Shown here: one piece after another, positions 32,753 to 40,537 of the stretch
Position numbering within the stretch: the first letter of the stretch is position 1
Layout: each line of letters starts with the position of its first letter
Source: CAUYXS01 sp965248495
Lineage (GTDB): Bacteria > Chloroflexota > Dehalococcoidia > Lucifugimonadales > Australimonadaceae
Assembly: GCA_965248495.1 (NCBI GenBank)
Contig: CBDFJL010000003.1
Location: 1,798,001 to 1,862,000, forward strand
Direction of reading: 5' to 3'
DNA: 64,000 nucleotides
Made by a program: the position numbers and the translations under genes
The notes under the pieces: generated by a model
What the model saw: only the letters and a program-made list of their open reading frames with translations
Databases searched by the model: none
Told to the model about the DNA's origin: nothing

Positions 32753-34765
32753 TCATGACAGGATGTTGTAGTCGGAGCAGAGCTTGCAGATGAGGCGTCC
32801 GTCGTCGGCGTAGGCGTGGAAGGCCACATGGCGCTCTCCGCATGGCGGTATTCGGTCAACAGGGGACGAATCATCGCTATTTTGCGTGCGGTTATCGTCG
32901 TGCTCGGAAGTGTGCGAAAAAACATTTCCCCCAGCACCGAGGTACGGCACAACCCCACCTTGCCCCACCAACCCCACCTGAATAGGTTGGGTAGGTGGGG
33001 TTGGGTGGGGTTGTGCCGCGCCTGACCCTCCGGGGAGAAAAATTTTGTACGCGGCGACGCCGCTGTGAGAACCGTCACGTGTGATGCGATAGCCGCCTAT
33101 GACGCGATCGGTGAGGCGAGCGAGCAGCCGCCCCATCCGTGTTTTGGCCTCATGGTCGGAGCGGCCGCTGCGGAGCTCGAGGTAGAGGTCGTGCTCCTTC
33201 GCGAGGTCGAACAGCTTGGCCGCCTCGACACGCTGGGAGCCGTAGGCGTCGGCCCAGGCCTCGACGAGGGCCCGCTGTTCGGCGAGCTCCCCGACCTGGC
33301 GCTCCATGAGCTCGGAGCGGTTGTCGAGGAAGCCGGCGACCCCGGCGTGGGCGAGGATGCCCCCGACGATGTCGGCCCACTCCTGGAAGGAGCCCATGCG
33401 GACCCGGCCGGGCGGCCGGCCGGCCTCCACCCAAGCGTGGACGAGGGTGAGGAGGGCACTGAGCAGCGGGCCGCGGTTGGCGCGGACCCAGGCACCGAGG
33501 GGGTCGTGGCGGAAGCCGGTCCGCTCCCAGGGGCTCTCCTCCTGGGGGACGATGCGGATGCGGCAGACGCGGCGTGCCGTCTCGATGCCAAACTCGGGGT
33601 TGTTGGCCGTGGCCACGAAGATGGTGCGTGCGGCGCAGGTGACGATGCGGTTGGTGCCGAGGGGGCGGTCGGACCACTCGCGGGCGGTGAGTGCGGCGTT
33701 GAAGGCTGCGGCGTTCAGGTGGCGGACCACGTTGTCGATCAGTGCGAGGGGCGCCCCCGACAGATAGATGGAGGTGATGCGCTTGCGCCACTCCTCCTCA
33801 CCGTGAGGCTCGGCCGTGGTCACGGGGGAGCGTCCGGTGAGGACGTGGGCGACGGCCTCGGCGAGGAGGCCCTTGCCGGAGGCGGGGCTGGAGCTCTCGA
33901 CCATGAAGAGCGGGGCTGGCCCGTCGATGGCGGGGCGGACGATGCCGGTAAGCAGGAGCGCGATGGTGTGGCAGCGGTCCGCCTGGGTGGCGAAGGGGAA
34001 GTCGCCCAGCAGCTCGTCCAGGAGGGCCAGCGCTGCGCCGGTACCACCGGGCGTGGGTCCCAGCGTTCCGAGGCGCGGGTCGAGGTTGAGAAAGAGGCCG
34101 GTGTCATCGTCGTAGCCCGGCGTGGAGAGGACCCTGCCATCAGCGGTGAGGACGGGGGTGTTGACGAAGCCGCCGAAGGACGGAAAGGGGAGCGTCTCCA
34201 GGGCGAGGATGTCCTGCAGGACGCGTTCGTCCGGCTTGCAGACGGACTCCTCGCCGTGCTTGTCGTGGCGGACCCAGCGGCGCAGGCGCGCCAGGTGGCC
34301 GCCGAGGGCGGACTGCGTGAGGAGGCGGACGAAGGGCCTGCGTTCGTCCTCGGGCCACACGATCTGGCTCAGGAGGCCGCCCTGGAGCACGAACCGAACG
34401 GGGCCCTGGTGGTTGTCGAGCCGTAGGGCCTCGATGCACTCGTCGCTGAGGTCGTCGAGCTCGCGGCCGGTGATGATGATGTCGGGCTTGTCCGACCTGC
34501 GCCCGGAGGTAGGAGCGCTGGCCTGGGCGTCGGCTGCGCGCCGCGCAGCCTGGAGCGCCGCACGCAGCAGCGCCGATGACCGCTCGGCCGAGATCCCGAT
34601 CGCCTCCGCCAGGTCAGCGGCCGCGGCCTTGACGAACCGCCGGTCCGACCAGTTGCCACGGTGTTCCCACAGCGGCTCGTCTCCCTCGTCGTAGGCCACC
34701 AGGGTGCCCCGAGCTGCGCCGTTCGCCGAGAAGTCGCTGGTGGGACGGATCACGATCTCGCTCAC
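32753..34765 (-). CDS. Large P-loop ATPase, probable replicative helicase/primase partner
   Basis: 670 aa from GTG 34765 (GTGA overlap with the primase stop). Walker A-like SSPASGKGLLAEAV at about 292-305 and Walker B-like APLALIDNV about 60 residues later, with FVATANNPEF as sensor region; RRVCRIRI follows. This layout is seen in ATPases paired with prim-pol proteins in phages and plasmids. The C-terminus is Gly/Asn/Pro-rich and ends with a CxxC-type finger (CGERHVAFHAY..ICKLC). Likely the helicase of element replication. Confidence 0.75.
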   Translation of the reverse strand: MSEIVIRPTSDFSANGAARGTLVAYDEGDEPLWEHRGNWSDRRFVKAAAADLAEAIGISAERSSALLRAALQAARRAADAQASAPTSGRRSDKPDIIITGRELDDLSDECIEALRLDNHQGPVRFVLQGGLLSQIVWPEDERRPFVRLLTQSALGGHLARLRRWVRHDKHGEESVCKPDERVLQDILALETLPFPSFGGFVNTPVLTADGRVLSTPGYDDDTGLFLNLDPRLGTLGPTPGGTGAALALLDELLGDFPFATQADRCHTIALLLTGIVRPAIDGPAPLFMVESSSPASGKGLLAEAVAHVLTGRSPVTTAEPHGEEEWRKRITSIYLSGAPLALIDNVVRHLNAAAFNAALTAREWSDRPLGTNRIVTCAARTIFVATANNPEFGIETARRVCRIRIVPQEESPWERTGFRHDPLGAWVRANRGPLLSALLTLVHAWVEAGRPPGRVRMGSFQEWADIVGGILAHAGVAGFLDNRSELMERQVGELAEQRALVEAWADAYGSQRVEAAKLFDLAKEHDLYLELRSGRSDHEAKTRMGRLLARLTDRVIGGYRITRDGSHSGVAAYKIFLPGGSGAAQPHPTPPTQPIQVGLVGQGGVVPYLGAGGNVFSHTSEHDDNRTQNSDDSSPVDRIPPCGERHVAFHAYADDGRLICKLCSDYNILS

Positions 34766-35706
34766 GCCCGGACCTCCCATGCGGCCTGGGGGCGGATCCG
34801 GATGCCGAGGCGTCGAGCCAGGGAGCGCAGGCCGCCCTTGCCGCAGCCCGGCACCCAGCAGCCCCACGCGCCGGTGTCGAGGTTCAGCCAGAAGGAGGGG
34901 TGCCTATCCTCGTGGAACGGGCACCGCCCGTCTGCCCACTGGCCGGCCTTGCGCGGTTTGAGGTATGTGCCGCGGCGGTCGAGCTCCGCGAGCACCGCCC
35001 GCAGCAGAAGAGGGGCCTCCGAGGCACTGAGGTGGCCCGAGGCCCGCCCGAAGGCCCCCGAGGCCCCTCCGCGCGGCGGCAGGTAGACCTCCCAGCCCAA
35101 CGCGCGGTCGTAGTAGTCGGCAAGGGCCTCCGCGTTGCCCCGGCTCGTCATCCGTGGCCCAGGACCCGGTGGCGGCGCCACGTAGCAGGGCCTATAGCCC
35201 CGGGGCTTGCCCTCGGGCACCGTCGGCCAGCTGCGCAGCGCGTGGCCGTATCCCTTCAGCTCCACAACGGCTGCGGGTGCGCGCCCTTCAGCGCGGGCCT
35301 GCAGGAGGTCGAGTCGTCCACCGCGGAAGATCGCCAGTTGCCCGTCGAGCCGGTCCTCGGCCGCGACGAACAGGTGCCACTTCCCCGGCGCGGTGCCCCC
35401 CTCGGCATACAGCGTGCTCACGGGCCAGCCCGGCCACGCCTCGGGCCCGGCGTCCACGTCGATCCCCAGGACGTAGCCCCCATGCGCCAGCGCGGTCCCG
35501 CACAGAATCGCCAGACCGCCGCTGTAGCCGGCCGCGAGGCACTCCTCGGGCGAAGGCGGCGCATCAGCCAGGTCGCGGAAGCTCGTGCCCGGCAGCGCCT
35601 TGCCGCCGCCCCAGCAGGGGAGCGTCCGCAGCCCGACGGCGAGCAGCGCCTCAATGTGGCGCTGAAGGGCATCCGCCTCCCGTAGACCCTCGCCGCGCTC
35701 ACGCAT
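34762..35706 (-). CDS. Prim-pol type primase with C-terminal CHC2-like zinc finger
   Basis: 314 aa. The N-terminal domain (about 15-190) fits bifunctional DNA primase/polymerase: LRTLPCWGGGKALPG, GGLAILCGTALAHGGYVLGIDVDAG (DxD metal residues) and STLYAEGGTAPGKWHLFVA. The C-terminus (about 262-305) has GRCPFHEDRHPSFWLNLDTGAWGCWVPGCG, a CxxH...CxxxC finger as in DnaG-type primases. The mixture in one protein is typical of mobile elements. Coupled to the ATPase gene. Confidence 0.85.
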   Translation of the reverse strand: MRERGEGLREADALQRHIEALLAVGLRTLPCWGGGKALPGTSFRDLADAPPSPEECLAAGYSGGLAILCGTALAHGGYVLGIDVDAGPEAWPGWPVSTLYAEGGTAPGKWHLFVAAEDRLDGQLAIFRGGRLDLLQARAEGRAPAAVVELKGYGHALRSWPTVPEGKPRGYRPCYVAPPPGPGPRMTSRGNAEALADYYDRALGWEVYLPPRGGASGAFGRASGHLSASEAPLLLRAVLAELDRRGTYLKPRKAGQWADGRCPFHEDRHPSFWLNLDTGAWGCWVPGCGKGGLRSLARRLGIRIRPQAAWEVRA

Positions 35707-35776
35707 CGAAGGCGTCGGCCTCCTGCATGGTGGCGATAGCTGCAGCGATGTCGGGCTGCTGGGCTCCGTTGGTCAT
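35699..35776 (-). CDS. 25-codon coupled small ORF
   Basis: Starts ATG 35776 overlapping the stop of the Ala-rich gene and stops inside the primase start, so it links the two by overlaps on both sides. Sequence MTNGAQQPDIAAAIATMQEA. No domain; it may serve mainly to keep ribosomes loaded. Confidence 0.45.
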   Translation of the reverse strand: MTNGAQQPDIAAAIATMQEADAFDA

Positions 35777-36354
35777 CGCGCTGGTTCCGTGATCGCTATT
35801 GCCTCGTGGAGCACCTCAGCAGCCACGCTCCAGACTTCGTCCCCGGTGGCGTCCCTGGCGGCCCTGGCCGCGGCGGCCCCGGCGGCCCTGGCGGCCCAGG
35901 CGGCGGCCCCGTCGGCATCCCCGGCGGCGTCCATGGCGGCCTCCCCGGCGGCCCTGGCGGCGTTCCCGGCGGCCCAGGCGGCGTTCCAGGCGGCCCCGGC
36001 GGCGGCCGAGGCGGCGGCCCCGGCGGCGTCCCTCAAACTCGTAAGCGAAGCGTCCTGCGCCAGGGCCTCTAGCGTCTCCGCTTCCTTCTTCAAGCCAGCA
36101 GTTCGTAACGCGAGAGGGGCGATGCGAGTCACCGCCACGCGGGCGAAGTGCTCTGCCCGCTTGACTTCAACCCCTCGCGTCGCGGTTGTTCCAACCAGGG
36201 GGATGATGAGCGGCTTGAGGTACTCGTACACGTCCCGCGTTGCGTCGTCGGGCATCGCGTCGTTGAGCCCGCGGGCGTACGCTGCCAGCACTGGACTCGT
36301 ACACGCTGGCGCATCGCTGTGGGCCTCACCGGCGTACCACGCCACCACCTCCAT
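35773..36354 (-). CDS. Alanine-rich repeat protein
   Basis: 193 aa. Residues about 108-175 are a run of AA-x-AA motifs (AAWNAAWAAGNAARAAGEAA), likely one long helix, encoded by a GC-rich imperfect repeat. The N-terminal part VVAWYAGEAHSDAPACTSPV is unremarkable. Comparable Ala-rich proteins occur in actinobacterial mobile elements. Role unknown. Confidence 0.55.
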   Translation of the reverse strand: MEVVAWYAGEAHSDAPACTSPVLAAYARGLNDAMPDDATRDVYEYLKPLIIPLVGTTATRGVEVKRAEHFARVAVTRIAPLALRTAGLKKEAETLEALAQDASLTSLRDAAGAAASAAAGAAWNAAWAAGNAARAAGEAAMDAAGDADGAAAWAARAAGAAAARAARDATGDEVWSVAAEVLHEAIAITEPAR

Positions 36355-36381
36355 GACGCACAGGCCGTTGGAACGGTCAGG

Positions 36382-36409
36382 GTGACTACCGTGACCTACC
36401 GTGACCTAT
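36382..36409. repeat. Three tandem ~10-bp repeats (iteron-like)
   Basis: GTGACTACC, GTGACCTACC, GTGACCTAT lie head to tail in the roughly 220-bp gap between 36354 and 36578. The gap shows no convincing gene. The 10-bp period suits binding of one protein along one DNA face; the adjoining genes are replication genes. Confidence 0.45.
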
Positions 36410-36577
36410 GTGCAGGACATTGAGGTCGATTTCTTGCGTTGCCACTCCTCGCCTCCCTCCGGTCGATTAGTCACCTGCGTGCTCCTGCGTTCCTCATTGC
36501 CATGTCTTCCTCTCAGGAGTCCAATGGCGGTTCTTGCCGCCGTTCGCACGCTGTTGGGCTCCTTTTGGTCTTGGTTC

Positions 36578-36808
36578 TCAAAAAGTCAGACTGGCCCCAA
36601 CGACTGCAACGGTCCCGATTGCCACGAAGGTCGCAATTCCGGCGAACATCGTGTTGACGTTCGAACACCTACGGCGATAGAAGTCGTCGTATTCGGGATA
36701 ACGAGCCCTGAGGTCGTCGAGCTCTTTGGTGAGGGCGGCGTCTTCGCGGAGCAAAGTCCGCCATCGCCACAGATCGTGCCACCTGACTGACTTGAGGAAG
36801 TTCCGCAT
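36578..36808 (-). CDS. Small tail-anchored protein
   Basis: 76 aa from ATG 36808, preceded by TAG-CC-ATG. Basic N-terminus (MRNFLKSVRWHDLWRWRTL), helical middle and one C-terminal membrane helix (MFAGIATFVAIGTVAVVGA). Function unknown. Confidence 0.5.
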   Translation of the reverse strand: MRNFLKSVRWHDLWRWRTLLREDAALTKELDDLRARYPEYDDFYRRRCSNVNTMFAGIATFVAIGTVAVVGASLTF

Positions 36809-36810
36809 GG

Positions 36811-37032
36811 CTACGCGACCTCGTCGCTGTTCTTGCATGACGTGGCCTCGTCACGGACCGCCGTCAGGTAGTCAATCTCGTCGGCCAGTGCGGCCACCAG
36901 GTGGTCGATGACCGACATCGTCTCGCCGCGGAGCACGCTCCTGCGGAAATGGGCGAGCAGCTCCTCGAGGTGCTCGCGGGTGATACCGGCGACTTCGAGG
37001 CGGTCGTATGTGCTCTCACGCAGTGTGGTCAT
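36811..37032 (-). CDS. Small hypothetical protein
   Basis: 73 aa, ATG 37032 with AAGGAAG site. Helical: YDRLEVAGITREHLEELLAH, then a second helix. A longer upstream frame is rejected because another coupled small ORF occupies it. No family recognised. Confidence 0.5.
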   Translation of the reverse strand: MTTLRESTYDRLEVAGITREHLEELLAHFRRSVLRGETMSVIDHLVAALADEIDYLTAVRDEATSCKNSDEVA

Positions 37033-37150
37033 CGCTACTTCCTTCGTGCAGCTCGTGCTGGACGTACAGGTCAAGGTCTCGCGCCGCGGGGTCCCCAAGA
37101 GCGGGCGACTCACGGGGCAGGGAGTTGGTAGGATGGGTGTGGCCGCTCAT
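37016..37150 (-). CDS. Small hypothetical protein
   Basis: 44 aa, ATG 37150 preceded by AAGGAGATTAACCCTCC. Begins MSGHTHPTNSLPRESPALGD and overlaps the next start (ATG 37032) by 17 bases. Polar, no motif. Confidence 0.45.
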   Translation of the reverse strand: MSGHTHPTNSLPRESPALGDPAARDLDLYVQHELHEGSSDDHTA

Positions 37151-37176
37151 GGAGGGTTAATCTCCTTGGGTGTGCT

Positions 37177-37205
37177 AGGCCCCGTCGCGCTAGGTGGGGC
37201 TTTTT
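37177..37205 (+). terminator. Intrinsic terminator on the strand opposite to the early operon
   Basis: GCCCC (37179-37183) pairs with GGGGC (37196-37200), followed by TTTTT on the plus strand. The surrounding genes are all leftward, so this would end a rightward, antisense or small RNA transcript. Preceding plus-strand sequence holds no credible gene. Confidence 0.6.
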
Positions 37206-37275
37206 AATGCGTCAGGGCCTGGTGGCCCGTGTCGAGGCCTTCATCTCACTCAGCCCGGCCTTGATCTGCTCCTCG

Positions 37276-37551
37276 CTAGGCCTCGCGATCAAGCGCACCG
37301 GGGCGGGCAAGGCCGGAGCGGGCGTGCTCCTTCCTGGTTGAGTACCCTGCCCTGCCCCGGCGCGCCCTGCGCTCTTCGATCTCCGCCCAGGCTTTCTCGG
37401 AGGCCTGCTCTCGCGTGGGCCGTCCTCGGGTCTTGCTCCCCACGTGCAGCCAGAAGTGGGCCTGGGCCACCGGTTCGCCGTCCCGGTCGATGCGGGCCTT
37501 CCACGAGGCCGCGCCAGCGGCGCGGCGTTGGGCGCGCTGCGCCTGCGTCAC
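37276..37551 (-). CDS. Small basic hypothetical protein
   Basis: 91 aa, very Arg/Ala-rich (MTQAQRAQRRAAGAASWKAR), GTG start overlapping the previous stop. Contains HFWLHVGSKTRGRPTREQAS. Possibly nucleic-acid binding; no family. Confidence 0.5.
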   Translation of the reverse strand: MTQAQRAQRRAAGAASWKARIDRDGEPVAQAHFWLHVGSKTRGRPTREQASEKAWAEIEERRARRGRAGYSTRKEHARSGLARPGALDREA

Positions 37552-37856
37552 GCTGGCGCCATGGCGCGGATCCGCGCTGCGTGCTTCGCGACGACCGGCT
37601 CCAACTCGACGGCGTCCAGCAGCTTGATAGCTTCGCGGATGACGTCGGCCTGCCGAACCTCATGGGCACGGACGAGCCATTGGTCGTCCTCGAAGGTCGA
37701 GTGGTCCGTCGAGTCCTCGTAGCGAACCTCGAGGCCGATCAACGAGGGCATCGCGGCCGGGTCCTCCGTCCCTCTGACGGCAGCGCTGATCTCAGCGATG
37801 GCCTTGTCCCCGCCCTCTCCCGGTACTTCGCGGTAGTCCTCGAAGATGCGCTTCAT
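37548..37856 (-). CDS. Small acidic hypothetical protein
   Basis: 102 aa, MKRIFEDYREVPGEGGDKAI..., ATG overlapping the cro-like gene's stop (ATGA). Contains EVRYEDSTDHSTFEDDQWLV. Second gene of the early operon. No recognisable domain. Confidence 0.5.
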   Translation of the reverse strand: MKRIFEDYREVPGEGGDKAIAEISAAVRGTEDPAAMPSLIGLEVRYEDSTDHSTFEDDQWLVRAHEVRQADVIREAIKLLDAVELEPVVAKHAARIRAMAPA

Positions 37857-38074
37857 GCCGCCTCCTGGGTAAGCGACCCGTCAGGTACGCCCATCGCGGC
37901 TTCCATGCGTCGGATGACTCGAGGGCCCGGGGTCAGGTGTCCGTTCAGGTACTTGCTGATGGTTCCTTCGCCGCTGTTCATCCGACGGGAGAGCCATGCC
38001 TGATTCCTGTCGTTGGCGTCTAACCAGGCGCGAACTTGATCGGGTCGGAAAGAGGGTGTTGCGACTACGGCCAT
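37853..38074 (-). CDS. Cro-like HTH regulator
   Basis: 73 aa from ATG 38074. HTH at DQVRAWLDANDRNQAWLSRR then MNSGEGTISKYLNGHLTP, the XRE recognition helix at GTISKYLNG. It faces the cI-like gene across a 128-bp control region, and heads the leftward early operon. A longer N-terminal reading (to 38170) lies over the operator and is rejected. Confidence 0.8.
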   Translation of the reverse strand: MAVVATPSFRPDQVRAWLDANDRNQAWLSRRMNSGEGTISKYLNGHLTPGPRVIRRMEAAMGVPDGSLTQEAA

Positions 38075-38202
38075 TCTGTTCGTCTTTCGCCTAGCTCTGA
38101 TAGCGTGAGCTATTTGTAACTGTAGTACGAGTTGTCTGTCAAGACATGCTTGACTACCGTTCCCGTGCAATTGACTAATAAGAGGATTTAACGGGTGGCG
38201 GT
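38075..38202. promoter_or_regulatory. Lysis-lysogeny-type divergent control region
   Basis: Between cro-like and cI-like genes. Contains the inverted repeat TGTCT-GTCA-AGACA (38133-38146), a TTGACTA at 38150 and again at 38171, and AT-rich stretches (TATTTGTAAC). Lower GC than its neighbours, as expected for overlapping promoters. Confidence 0.6.
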
Positions 38203-38571
38203 TTGCCTGCTCGATCGCCAGCGGATCAGAAGACGAGCGCGAAGATCCGCAAGGCTCTTGGCCAGCGGATACGCGAGGCGCGACACGCGCGTCGAATCAC
38301 GCTCGACGACATGTCCGACAAGGTCCGCGCGACGAGGTCCAACATTCACGCGTGGGAAGCCGGACAACACTTCCCATCGCCAGATCGCATCGTGCGGCTC
38401 GCGGGATTATTCGAGGTGTCCACCGACTGGCTGCTCGGGCTACAGGCGACCACCGTCGACGATGAGGAAGCCGAGCTGGTGGAGATCTACCGCTCGCTCG
38501 CTAAGGAGCGCCGCGATGCGCTGCACGTAGTAGCTCGAGCAATGCGCGAGCCAGCCGGTCAGAAAGCGTGA
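38203..38571 (+). CDS. cI-like XRE repressor
   Basis: 122 aa. HTH at RITLDDMSDKVRATRSNIHA WEAGQHFPSP, then FEVSTDWLLG, typical XRE. The C-terminal part (about 85-122) is a helical dimerisation segment; there is no LexA-like protease domain, so induction would need another route. TTG start at 38203 with GGGTGGCGG ahead. Frame stays open after its TGA (see next entry). Confidence 0.8.
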   Translation: MPARSPADQKTSAKIRKALGQRIREARHARRITLDDMSDKVRATRSNIHAWEAGQHFPSPDRIVRLAGLFEVSTDWLLGLQATTVDDEEAELVEIYRSLAKERRDALHVVARAMREPAGQKA

Positions 38572-38763
38572 CGCTGCGAGGAAGGTCCCCTACGGGAGGG
38601 CGTCGGGCACGTATATCCGCGGACGGCCAGTCGCTTCGACAATCGCAACCTCGTCTACGCCTGCACCGGGGCCTCGCCGAACGGGCGCTTCGTGACGATC
38701 GAGTCTAGCGATGTCGGCTTTAGAGTGACCGGCTGCGGAACGTGGACGCGGATCGGCAAGTAG
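38572..38763 (+). pseudogene. C-terminal fragment of a secreted-domain gene, in frame behind the repressor
   Basis: 63 codons follow the repressor TGA in the same frame and end at TAG (38761-38763). The sequence includes LVYACTGASPNGRFVTIESS and FRVTGCGTWTRIGK; GCGTW at the end is a pattern I associate with secreted actinobacterial and phage proteins. No start codon is available, so it is a remnant left next to attR, or a readthrough tail. Confidence 0.5.
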
Positions 38764-38802
38764 CAGGAAAGGAGCCCACCCGTCCGTTTTAGCGCACAAA
38801 GG

Positions 38803-38848
38803 CTTCCAAGCAGATGGTCGTGGGTTCGATCCCCATCTCCCGCTCCAA
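38803..38848 (+). repeat. attR core (displaced tRNA-Gly 3' end)
   Basis: 46 bp matching 9862-9907 with one difference (C at 38831). No 5' half of a tRNA precedes it, so it cannot fold as a tRNA. It marks the right end of the element; host genes resume after it. Confidence 0.92.
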
Positions 38849-38957
38849 GCAGGCCGTGCACTGCCAAACCCGGCAGGCGAAAACGCACCCAGGCGTGTAT
38901 CCTCGCGTCTTGCGGGCGGACCGCTCGCCCAACGGACCACCGAAAGAGGCAAACACT

Positions 38958-39293
38958 GTGAAGAAGTTTCTTGTGATCTACCATGCGCCAGCGTCAGCAG
39001 TGGAGCAGGTGGCAGGCGCCAGTGCCGAGGATATGCAGAAGGGCATGGAGCCGTGGATGGCGTGGGCACAACGATGCGGGGACAGCCTGGTTGACATGGG
39101 CTCACCGCTGGTAGGCGGGCAGAAGATTGCGGAGTCGGGCAGCTCCCCAAGCGACAGGGACGTGGCCGGCTATTCCGTCTTGCAGGCGGAGGACATGAAC
39201 GCGGCGAAAGCGCTTCTGGCGGGGCATCCTCACCTCGGATGGAACCCCAACACCGCGATCGAAGTTCACGAGGCCATGCCGCTACCTATGTAA
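38958..39293 (+). CDS. YCII-related small protein
   Basis: 111 aa from GTG 38958. KKFLVIYHAPASAVEQVAGA, then MEPWMAWAQRCGDSLVDMGSPL, and VAGYSVLQAEDMNAAKALLAGHPHL match the YCII/DGPF-like alpha/beta fold. Enzyme role unknown. First host gene beyond attR. Confidence 0.75.
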   Translation: MKKFLVIYHAPASAVEQVAGASAEDMQKGMEPWMAWAQRCGDSLVDMGSPLVGGQKIAESGSSPSDRDVAGYSVLQAEDMNAAKALLAGHPHLGWNPNTAIEVHEAMPLPM

Positions 39294-39357
39294 GCGGGGA
39301 CCCATCTCATCTACCGCAACCTGGGCGGCTGCCCGCGATGGTGTCGGTCCGAATACC

Positions 39358-39383
39358 AGAGGCCCGGAGTAATCCGGGCCTCT
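39358..39383 (+). terminator. Intrinsic hairpin downstream of the YCII-like gene
   Basis: AGAGGCCCGGA (39358-39368) and TCCGGGCCTCT (39373-39383) form an 11-bp perfect stem with loop GTAA; short T-rich tail TTCGT. Confidence 0.7.
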
Positions 39384-39529
39384 TCGTATCTACCAGACCA
39401 ACTGGCCCACGCAGAATCGCTGGGCACTACCCTTACACGGGAATTGAGTGATATGTTCCAAGGGAATCGCCGTGGCCGAGCCCCATCGCCCGCCCTAACC
39501 CTTTCGTTGACCGCGCCAGGAGGTGCTCC

Positions 39530-40468
39530 ATGGAATTCGCGTTTCACAACCCGCTGTTCGATCCGCTCAGCGGAAACCGGAAAGACATCTTTCCCGAGCT
39601 TCGCGACCGGGCTCAGTACGTCGACGAGCACGGCTACAAATACTTCCTGCTCAATGATCACCTCTGGCAAATCGGGGTTATCGGTGGTGCCGAGGCGCCG
39701 ATTCTCGAGGCCTACGTGACCTTGGCCGCCGTGGCGGAGGCGACCAAGAACATCCACGTCGGAGCGCTCGTGACCTGCGTGAACTATCGGAACCCCGCGT
39801 TGCTGGCCAAGATGATAGCCACCATGGACGTCAACTCCGGCGGCCGGGCCTTCTTGGGTATTGGGGCCGGTTGGTTTGAGGAGGAGTACGTGGGCTACGG
39901 CTACGAGTTCCCGCCCACGAAGGTGCGGTTCCAGGAGCTCCGGGAGACACTTCAGATCGTCAAAAAGCTCTGGACGGAGCCGGACGCCACGTACGAAGGG
40001 GAGTACCACAGCATCGCCAACGCCATTCTCGAGCCTAAGCCATTGCAGCAGCCGCGCCCGAAGATACTGATCGGCGGTGGCGGACCCAAAGTGACCCTGC
40101 GCATCGCGGCCGAGGAGGCCGACATCACCAACCAGGTTGGCCACCCCGACAACTTCATCGAGGCGCAGGTCGCGCTCAAGGCTCACTGCGAGGCGATCGG
40201 CCGTGACTACGCCGAGATCGAGAAGACGAAGACGGAGAACGTCACCCTAGCCGCAACCCAGGAGCGGGCTGACGAGAAGTGGCGGTCGTTCGGCTCCCCC
40301 ATGCGCGGGAATTGGAAGACTCTGGTGGGGACACCGGACGATGCCATCAAGCTCGTCCGGTACTACGAGGAGATTGGCGTCGACACGCTCGTCGTGAACT
40401 TCCACGGCAACGACCGCGAGAGCCTGGAGCTGTTCACCAACGAGGTCAAGCCGGCGTTCGCCAAGTAG
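39530..40468 (+). CDS. LLM-class flavin (FMN or F420)-dependent oxidoreductase
   Basis: 312 aa TIM-barrel luciferase-like monooxygenase/dehydrogenase. Characteristic parts: FHNPLFDP near the start, TKNIHVGALVTCVNYRNPALLAK, GRAFLGIGAGWFEEEYVGYG, RPKILIGGGGPKVTLRIAA. The best resemblance is to the F420-dependent branch. AGGAGGTG site precedes the ATG. SAR202-type genomes encode many such enzymes; a substrate cannot be assigned. It converges with a Rieske oxygenase gene. Confidence 0.88.
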   Translation: MEFAFHNPLFDPLSGNRKDIFPELRDRAQYVDEHGYKYFLLNDHLWQIGVIGGAEAPILEAYVTLAAVAEATKNIHVGALVTCVNYRNPALLAKMIATMDVNSGGRAFLGIGAGWFEEEYVGYGYEFPPTKVRFQELRETLQIVKKLWTEPDATYEGEYHSIANAILEPKPLQQPRPKILIGGGGPKVTLRIAAEEADITNQVGHPDNFIEAQVALKAHCEAIGRDYAEIEKTKTENVTLAATQERADEKWRSFGSPMRGNWKTLVGTPDDAIKLVRYYEEIGVDTLVVNFHGNDRESLELFTNEVKPAFAK

Positions 40469-40537
40469 CGGCTGCGACACCGCAGTGCCGACAGCATCGT
40501 CCACCCCGTTCCACGCCTCGCTGTGCCGTGGGCGCCT

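Noticed and set aside
38790..38850. Second tRNA-Gly gene
   Set aside because: Only the 3' part from the anticodon loop is present; no acceptor 5' strand or D arm, so it is the att repeat.
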